A stretch of DNA of 64,000 bases from Sorangium cellulosum So0157-2 (GTDB taxonomy: Bacteria > Myxococcota_A > Polyangia > Polyangiales > Polyangiaceae): NCBI RefSeq assembly GCF_000418325.1, contig NC_021658.1:13496501-13560500 (forward strand). The letters are read 5' to 3'. The notes beneath the pieces were generated by a model that searched no databases, had not been told where the DNA came from, and worked only from the letters and a program-made list of their open reading frames with translations. The position numbers were made by a program, and so were the translations under genes. Of this stretch, positions 59,407-64,000 are shown piece after piece (positions within the stretch are counted from its first letter, which is position 1; each line of letters starts with the position of its first letter).

Positions 59407-60309
59407 TCATACGAAGAGAAAGACGTCCGGCCCCACGTACCATTGCGCCGCCAGCAGGGCGACGTAGGCAACGATGGAGAGCGCCGCCACGGCTTTGCGC
59501 CACGGCAGCGGAAAGAACAGCATCAAGAGGTTCAGCGCCAGTATTCCGAAGGTAATCTCGCGCGCCACCACCTCTATCGCGGCGATCACCATCACCCCGA
59601 GCGCCGTGCCCAGGGCTCGTGTTCTTTCTCTCACCAGCAGGAGCGCGACGAGCAGCTCGGACAGGTACACGGCGTTGGAGAAGACGATCGCGGCCGGGCT
59701 GTGGAACGCGAAGGGGCCCTCGCTCCCCGCTTGCAGGGCTCGATGCAGGCTGGTGAATTCTTCCGGCTGCAACACGTGCCTGAGCAGCCATTGGAACCTG
59801 TCATTGTCGAGCCTCGTCGCGAGGTACATCCCGTCGAAGTAGGTGCCATGGAGGATCTTCTGCAGCCCGCTGTGGAACATGATGAGGGTGATGATCCAGC
59901 GCCCCATGGCGACGAGCAGATCGCGCTGCTCGGCCTCCGGGAAATCCACGAGCACGAACAGGATCAGCAGCAGGGTCTCCGCGAATGAATGATTGGAGTT
60001 GAACGGAAACCTGCTCGCCATTTCGATGGCGACGGCCACCGCGGCGATCGCCTTCGAGGCGCGCGCCCATCGGACGCCTGCGAAGGAGGCGACAAGCGCG
60101 GCGGTCATCAGCGCCAGACAAAGCGACGGCAGCGCCCGGATCTCATCGCTCGTCAGGAGGCGTTCCGTGTAACGGAAGGCGAGGTGTGCCAGCAAGTAGC
60201 GCCACGCCCAGGCGACGAACGGCCGCGTGGCTGTCGCCGGGGGAGCGAGCATCATCGCCAGAGGATCGAACTTTCGCTGAGCGCTGGCTTTCACGGTAGC
60301 CGTTGACAT
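59407..60309 (-). CDS. HTTM-like multipass membrane protein
   Basis: This 300-residue protein has about six to seven hydrophobic segments. It contains MFHSGLQKILHGTYFDGMYLA, which resembles the HTTM domain (horizontally transferred transmembrane domain, related to vitamin-K-dependent gamma-carboxylase). The biochemical role of bacterial stand-alone HTTM proteins is not settled. It follows a small membrane-anchored protein gene by 51 bases and lies upstream of the NRPS operon in the same direction, behind a Fur-like site. Involvement in the iron system is inferred from location and regulation only. Confidence 0.7.
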   Translation of the reverse strand: MSTATVKASAQRKFDPLAMMLAPPATATRPFVAWAWRYLLAHLAFRYTERLLTSDEIRALPSLCLALMTAALVASFAGVRWARASKAIAAVAVAIEMASRFPFNSNHSFAETLLLILFVLVDFPEAEQRDLLVAMGRWIITLIMFHSGLQKILHGTYFDGMYLATRLDNDRFQWLLRHVLQPEEFTSLHRALQAGSEGPFAFHSPAAIVFSNAVYLSELLVALLLVRERTRALGTALGVMVIAAIEVVAREITFGILALNLLMLFFPLPWRKAVAALSIVAYVALLAAQWYVGPDVFLFV

Positions 60310-60360
60310 GGCCGATTCCCTCCCGAGTCGCGCATCCCGTTCACGCTCGTCGTCCGCCGC

Positions 60361-60789
60361 TCATGGGGCGGACGCCGTCGTGTACCTGTGCGTGGTCCAC
60401 GTCGTGGTCAGCTTGGAGGTCGCCGTATCCAGGCGTTGCACTCCGAGGCGAATCAGCAGCCGCTCGACGCCGGGGTTCTCCTTCAACATCCGGGCAGCGA
60501 ACGGCGCCACATCCACGAACCTGCCCAGCGTGCCACGCCAGTACGTCAAGTCCCCGACGACCTTCTTCGTCGCGGGGCTCAGCGACTCGTGCTCGAGCCG
60601 CACCGCCGGCTCCCGGGTTTCATCCCAGAGCTCGACCTTTGTCTCGTGTACGTTCGCGTACATCGCCAGCCCAAACAGCTTCCATGGATTGACATCCAGG
60701 GTCCGTGCGAGGGCGAAATGTACTGGCGGCCATAGGACCAAGAACGCCAATATCGCGGTGAATCTGCGCTGGAGCGTCGCGGTCGTCAT
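60361..60789 (-). CDS. Small membrane-anchored partner of the HTTM-like protein
   Basis: This 142-residue protein has one N-terminal membrane segment (TAILAFLVLWPPVHFALA) followed by a soluble domain with WKLFGLAMYANVHETKVELWDE. I do not recognise a named family, though such proteins often accompany HTTM genes. The ATG at 60789 has a GGGGGA ribosome site about 7 bases upstream; a 14-codon upstream extension is less likely. It is the first gene of a two-gene unit with the HTTM-like protein. Confidence 0.68.
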   Translation of the reverse strand: MTTATLQRRFTAILAFLVLWPPVHFALARTLDVNPWKLFGLAMYANVHETKVELWDETREPAVRLEHESLSPATKKVVGDLTYWRGTLGRFVDVAPFAARMLKENPGVERLLIRLGVQRLDTATSKLTTTWTTHRYTTASAP

Positions 60790-60990
60790 TCGATATCCCC
60801 CTGCTGCCGTCCACGGCAACCGCGCGAGCAATGCGGGCCTGAGGAGTTGAACAGGAATGATCGAGCCCGAGCACGAGGCCGGCTCGCGCCGCCCGGCGGC
60901 GAGCTCCGCACGTCGTGGCGCCGTTCCTTGTGAGCGCGAGATGCCGATGAGCGCCCCCCGCGCGTGTCACCCCCGTCCAGCTCAGAAAAA

Positions 60991-61009
60991 GAAAATCATG
61001 CTCATCTTC
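60991..61009 (-). promoter_or_regulatory. Fur-box-like site upstream of the HTTM pair
   Basis: GAAAATCATGCTCATCTTC matches the Fur consensus at 13 of 19 positions by hand count. It is framed by the inverted repeat TCAGAA/TTCTGA. It lies about 200 bases upstream of the small membrane protein gene and just downstream of a TTGACA-type element. Confidence 0.5.
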
Positions 61010-61224
61010 TGAACAGAAGCCATGTGGGGCGCTTCAGAAAGGAATGTCAATAACAAAAGTAATGCAGCACACTGCGTCGCCGCAGAGTGAGCGGGGCTCG
61101 AAACGATGCGCCGCCTCGAACCACGGGGCCTAGCAGGGTCGCGGTCGGCGCCGGTTCCACGAGGCGATCGCGCGCCTCCGCCGGCCCGCCACCCCGTCAC
61201 GACCGCCGCCGAGGTACGCGGCAA

Positions 61225-61242
61225 TTTCAGTGATGATTGAAA
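61225..61242 (+). promoter_or_regulatory. AT-rich inverted repeat upstream of the PepSY gene
   Basis: TTTCA-GTGATGAT-TGAAA is an inverted repeat in an AT-rich block about 185 bases upstream of the PepSY gene. It may be a second iron-regulator site. Confidence 0.35.
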
Positions 61243-61274
61243 TTTCGTGCCGTTTCACGTGTCCACAGAAAAAC

Positions 61275-61293
61275 GAAATTGATTTCTGTTTTC
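61275..61293 (+). promoter_or_regulatory. Iron-box-like 19-mer upstream of the PepSY gene
   Basis: GAAATTGATTTCTGTTTTC includes the palindrome GAAAT-TG-ATTTC. It is identical at 17 of 19 positions to the site at 63199-63217 upstream of the TonB gene. Match to the classical Fur consensus is only moderate (about 11 of 19). Confidence 0.5.
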
Positions 61294-61425
61294 ATCTGGG
61301 GTACCGGAGATTTCGGACATGGGCGTCAGCTCGGTTCCTCGATCCCGACGTACTGGACCACGCGTTGGGCCAAAGGTCTCCGTCCGGCAAAGGACGCGCG
61401 TTCACTCGAGACAGGAGATCACGAC

Positions 61426-63033
61426 ATGGCCAAGAAGCTCTCCCGCCATGCCTTCACGACCTTCTGGGGCGTGCACGCCTGGGCCGGCGTGATCGGTGGG
61501 CTCCTGCTTTACGTGATGTTCCTGACGGGGGGGATCACGCTCTTCCGGCGGCAGCTCGCGGTGTGGGAGGAGCCCCTGACCCAGCAGCGCTCGGTCATCG
61601 ATCAGGGGGGGCTCCAGGCAACGCTCGATCAGGGGCTCGCCGCCGCGGGCACGACGCCCGAGGAGCTCTGGCTGGAGCTGCCGACCGATGGACTGGGCGC
61701 CGCGCGGCTCGGCTACTACGCGCAGGGCGAGCGGTTCTCGTCGTGGGTCCACGAGGGGCTCGTGCCCGAGCGCGAGGGGCTCTCCAGCTTTCTCTACGAC
61801 CTGCACTACCTCTGGCACCGGGCGACCGGCGTGTGGCTGTACTACGTCGCCGGTCTCCTGTGCGTCGCGCTGCTGCTCGCGCTCGCGACCGGCGTGCTCA
61901 TCCACCTGAAGGACCTCGTGCGGCAGTTCCATCGGTTCCGGCCGGACAAGACGCGCCGCGTCCTCTGGTCGGACATGCACAAGGTGCTCGGCGTGATGGG
62001 CCTGCCGTTCCAGGTGCTGTACGCGTACACCGGCGCGTTCATCGTGTTCCTTGGCGTGCTGGTGCCGGCGTTCACAGGGCCCGTGTTTGGCGGGGACGCC
62101 GGCCGGGCGGACCGGGCGGCCTGGGGGGCCTCGTACGTCGACGAGCCAGCGAAAGGGGCGCCCGCGCGTGGCCTCACCCTGGACGAGCTCACGGCGCGCG
62201 TGCGGGCGGTGGAGCCCGGGTTCGTGCCCGAGAGATACCGCGTCCGGCATCTCGGCCTCGACAGCGGCACCGTCGACATCCGCGGGTCGGTCGAGGGGGT
62301 TCCGTTCGGGCGCGGCCTCGTGCGCCTGCGGGCGACCGACGGCGCGGTCCTCTCGGCCGACGTGCCGGGCGCGGAGGGCGCTCGCAGCGGCGTGCTTCGC
62401 TGGATCTACGGCCTGCACTTCGCCGACTTCGGCGGCGTCACCCTCCGCGTCCTGTTCTTCGTGCTCGCCCTGGCGACGTGCGCCACGATCCTCACCGGCA
62501 ACTGGATCTGGCTCGCGCGGCGGGAGGCGCGGCGCGAGAGCCTGGGCAACCGCGTCCTCGCGCGCCTCACCGTGGGCTTCGGGGCGGGGACGCTCGTCGC
62601 GATCGCGGCGCTGTTCCTGGCGAGCCGGGCGCTCCCGCTCGACTGGGCGGGCCGCACGACGGCCGAGGAGCTCACGTTCCTCGGGGCGCTCGGGCTGTGC
62701 GTCGCGTGGGCGCTCGCGGCGCGCGACGGCGGGCGCCTGTGGTGGCGGCAGATCGGGCTCGCGGGGCTCTTGCTGCTGCCCGTCCCCGCGCTCGCGGCGC
62801 GCTGGTCGGGCGCGGGGCTCTTCGGCGCCGGGCCGAAGCTCGCGGCCGTCGTCGCGGTGGACGTCGCGCTCCTCGTGGCGGCCGCGGCGCTCTGCGCCTC
62901 GGCCTGGGCGCTCCGCCGGGCGTCTTCGCGGCACGCGGCGCCGCAGCGCGCGGCGCAGGACGAGCGGCCGGCATCGCTGGCCCACGGCGGCGCTGGGCTC
63001 ATGGCCAGGCGCCAGACGGCCTCCCATGGTTGA
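61426..63033 (+). CDS. PepSY-associated membrane protein, ferric-siderophore reductase-like
   Basis: This 535-residue inner-membrane protein has a PepSY_TM core: helix 1 at about 10-40 (GVHAWAGVIGGLLLYVMFLTGGITLF), a periplasmic PepSY-like segment, helices 2 and 3 (about 133-160 and 187-215), a second periplasmic part and helix 4 (YGLHFADFGG). A further four-helix C-terminal block follows. Conserved histidines in and near helices (HAFTTFWGVHAW, LHYLWHR, MHKVLG, LHFADF) suit haem or iron binding. Relatives such as PiuB and FpvG reduce ferric siderophores in the periplasm. The ATG at 61426 has an AGGAGA site, and iron-box-like sequences lie upstream. It likely serves iron release from the locally made siderophore. 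Confidence 0.85.
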   Translation: MAKKLSRHAFTTFWGVHAWAGVIGGLLLYVMFLTGGITLFRRQLAVWEEPLTQQRSVIDQGGLQATLDQGLAAAGTTPEELWLELPTDGLGAARLGYYAQGERFSSWVHEGLVPEREGLSSFLYDLHYLWHRATGVWLYYVAGLLCVALLLALATGVLIHLKDLVRQFHRFRPDKTRRVLWSDMHKVLGVMGLPFQVLYAYTGAFIVFLGVLVPAFTGPVFGGDAGRADRAAWGASYVDEPAKGAPARGLTLDELTARVRAVEPGFVPERYRVRHLGLDSGTVDIRGSVEGVPFGRGLVRLRATDGAVLSADVPGAEGARSGVLRWIYGLHFADFGGVTLRVLFFVLALATCATILTGNWIWLARREARRESLGNRVLARLTVGFGAGTLVAIAALFLASRALPLDWAGRTTAEELTFLGALGLCVAWALAARDGGRLWWRQIGLAGLLLLPVPALAARWSGAGLFGAGPKLAAVVAVDVALLVAAAALCASAWALRRASSRHAAPQRAAQDERPASLAHGGAGLMARRQTASHG

Positions 63034-63190
63034 GATCGCGCCGCTCCTCCCGGCGTAGCTCGCCTTCGCCGCGCTCCTCTGCGCCGTGAGCCTGTTCGCC
63101 CTGCTCGCGCCCTGGGATCGCGCGCCGCGTGAGGGCTCGCTCCAGCGCGTGTCAAGGAAAATTGAATGCGCTGAACGTCGGTTCCGTCCC
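63026..63190 (+). pseudogene. Possible remnant of a small hydrophobic gene after the PepSY gene
   Basis: An ATG at 63026 overlaps the end of the PepSY gene in the style of a coupled start. The frame reads MVEIAPLLPA, meets an in-frame TAG at 63056, then continues with a hydrophobic helix (LAFAALLCAVSLFALLAPW). PepSY reductase genes are often followed by small hydrophobic iron-uptake proteins. This could be the decayed start of one, but it is short and may be coincidence. Confidence 0.25.
63171..63185. promoter_or_regulatory. 15-bp dyad element, copy 2
   Basis: This stretch is identical to 59169-59183 and lies about 130 bases upstream of the TonB-domain gene. Confidence 0.45.
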
Positions 63191-63198
63191 GTGAACAT

Positions 63199-63217
63199 GA
63201 AATTGATTTTAGTTTTC
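63199..63217 (+). promoter_or_regulatory. Iron-box-like 19-mer upstream of the TonB-domain gene
   Basis: GAAATTGATTTTAGTTTTC lies 95 bases upstream of the gene start and differs from the PepSY-gene site at two positions. It matches the Fur consensus at about 12 of 19 positions. Confidence 0.5.
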
Positions 63218-63311
63218 AGCTGAAGTAGCGAAGCCGTCTGGACATGTTCGCCCGCTCGTTTCGCCCCTTCGTTGCCGCATCGACGCGCGCTTCAGGCCGA
63301 CGAGGGATGCA

Positions 63312-64000
63312 GTGAAGCGGCGCTCGCTCGCGCTCCGAGGCCTGCTTGCAGGCATGTTTGTCGTTCTGCTGCCCGGCGTGCCTGCGCCGGCGCGCGCCCA
63401 GGACGGCGGCGAGCCTGGCGGTCGCGGGCGGGCGGAGGACGACGGTGAGGCGGGGGCGCGCGCGCCTGCCGCCGGCGCTGGGGGCGTCGAGCGCTCGCCG
63501 CCCGGCGCCGGGGAGACGCGGATCGAGCCGCCGCAGCTCGTGGAGGGCGCCGAGGCCGAGGTCCCACCGGAGGCGCGGGCGGCGCGACGCGAGGGCAAGG
63601 TCGTGCTGAAGCTCCTGATCGACGCGACGGGGCGCGTGGCCGAGGCCGAGGTCGTGGGCTCGATGGGCCACGGCTTCGACGAGGCGGCGCGGGCGGCGGC
63701 GCTCCGGTTCCGCTTCACGCCGGCGCGCCGGGGCGGCGCGCCGGTCGCTTCACGGATCCTCTACGCCTACGAGTTCCAGGTCCCCGAGGAGCCCCCGGCC
63801 GAGCCGCCCTCGACCGGGGTCGCGGCGGCGATCGCGCCCCGGTCGATCCGGGGTTCCGACCCGGCGACCGGCGCAGCGCCCGCCCCGGCGATCGGCGCAG
63901 CGCCCGCCCCGGCCACGGGCGCAGCGCCCGCCCCGGCGACCGGCGCAGCGCCTGCGGCCGCGGCCGGCGCCGCGCCCGTCCAGGTGATCGTGCGCGGCGC
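63312..64000 (+). CDS. TonB C-terminal-domain protein, probably fused to a TonB-dependent receptor (partial)
   Basis: This frame starts at GTG 63312 (GAGGG upstream) and is still open at the window end. It has a signal peptide ending near PAPARAQ. A TonB C-terminal-like domain follows (EARAARREGKVVLKLLIDATGRVAEAEVVGS, then FDEAARAAALRFRFTPARRGG), and then a Pro/Ala-rich linker of GAAPAPAT repeats. The last residues (VQVIVRG) look like the start of a TonB-dependent receptor plug. Myxobacteria often encode such TonB-receptor fusions. With the iron box and the adjacent PepSY gene, this is probably the ferric-siderophore receptor of the system. The receptor part itself lies outside the window. 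Confidence 0.72.
   Translation, partial: MKRRSLALRGLLAGMFVVLLPGVPAPARAQDGGEPGGRGRAEDDGEAGARAPAAGAGGVERSPPGAGETRIEPPQLVEGAEAEVPPEARAARREGKVVLKLLIDATGRVAEAEVVGSMGHGFDEAARAAALRFRFTPARRGGAPVASRILYAYEFQVPEEPPAEPPSTGVAAAIAPRSIRGSDPATGAAPAPAIGAAPAPATGAAPAPATGAAPAAAAGAAPVQVIVRG
63861..63960 (+). repeat. 24-bp tandem repeats encoding a Pro/Ala linker
   Basis: About four copies of a 24-base unit (GGCGCAGCGCCCGCCCCGGC and variants) encode GAAPAPAT. They form the flexible linker after the TonB-like domain. Confidence 0.8.

Larger units (their letters stand above)
60790..61425. promoter_or_regulatory. Divergent promoter region between the HTTM pair and the PepSY gene
   Basis: This 636-base gap separates divergent genes. 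It has several AT-rich blocks in a GC-rich setting. On the minus strand TTGACA (61050-61045) with CACATG 18 bases on could be a promoter for the small membrane protein, followed by a Fur-like site. On the plus side two Fur-like blocks precede the PepSY gene. No convincing gene is present. Confidence 0.55.

Noticed and set aside
59254..59988. Plus-strand open frame downstream of the 15-mer dyad at 59169
   Set aside because: It overlaps the HTTM-like gene on the other strand and has the composition of a chance frame, so the dyad has no evident plus-strand target there.
60982..61224. An 80-codon minus-strand frame in the divergent iron-box region
   Set aside because: Its C-terminal part crosses the proposed Fur-like site and promoter, and the sequence has no family features or good ribosome site.
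63861..63960. CRISPR-like array
   Set aside because: The 24-base units are contiguous, in frame and encode a Pro/Ala linker, without spacers.

Overview
The window is very GC-rich, with GTG/TTG starts and long antisense open frames on both strands. Gene content and style suggest a myxobacterium of the Sorangium/Polyangiales type: giant NRPS/PKS genes, an ECF sigma factor with a cysteine-rich tail, an Rpn-like nuclease, and a TonB domain apparently fused to a receptor. The taxonomic call is inference.

Positions 1-13,618 hold ordinary, mostly unrelated genes. These are a MATE exporter, a TetR-regulated RND efflux pair with a well-formed operator, a small metal-binding HMA protein, a two-gene nucleotidyltransferase unit, a LysR regulator, a small membrane protein, a beta-propeller lipoprotein divergent from a CorE-like sigma factor, an HNH protein and an Rpn-like PD-(D/E)XK protein.

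Positions 58,932 down to 13,753 (minus strand) form one tightly packed run of 12 genes, about 45 kb, with gaps of 46 nt or less and several ATGA-type overlaps. In order of transcription: FAAL-T-C-A(Ser)-T; KS-AT-KR-ACP; PvdE-type ABC exporter; penicillin-acylase-type Ntn hydrolase; MbtH; stand-alone TauD/SyrP-type hydroxylase; C-A(Lys-like)-T-E-C-A(Ser)-(partial T)-T; C-A(Dab)-T-C-[no A]-T-E; C-A(Asp)-T-C-A(Gly)-T-C-TauD; (non-catalytic C)-A(Asp)-T-TE; diaminobutyrate aminotransferase; and a cupin/JmjC-type hydroxylase. A-domain residues were read from the pocket motifs by eye. The expected product is an acylated, beta-hydroxyaspartate-containing lipopeptide, most likely a siderophore: acyl-Ser-(reduced C2 unit)-(D-)Lys?-Ser-Dab-X-Asp-Gly-Asp(beta-OH). 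The acylase and exporter suggest pyoverdine-like periplasmic maturation, but nothing here would build a pyoverdine chromophore.

Positions 59,407-64,000 carry an HTTM-like membrane protein with a small partner, a PepSY-type ferric-siderophore reductase-like protein, and the start of a TonB-domain protein that runs off the window. AT-rich Fur-box-like elements lie upstream of the NRPS operon, the HTTM pair, the PepSY gene and the TonB gene, so synthesis and uptake look like one iron-responsive regulon.

The cluster shows recent rearrangement: a 1,686-bp near-identical copy of the Ser adenylation domain in two NRPS genes with a recombination scar, a perfect 105-bp in-frame tandem duplication inside the FAAL domain, a module with no A domain, and an aspartate-hydroxylation station split across two polypeptides.
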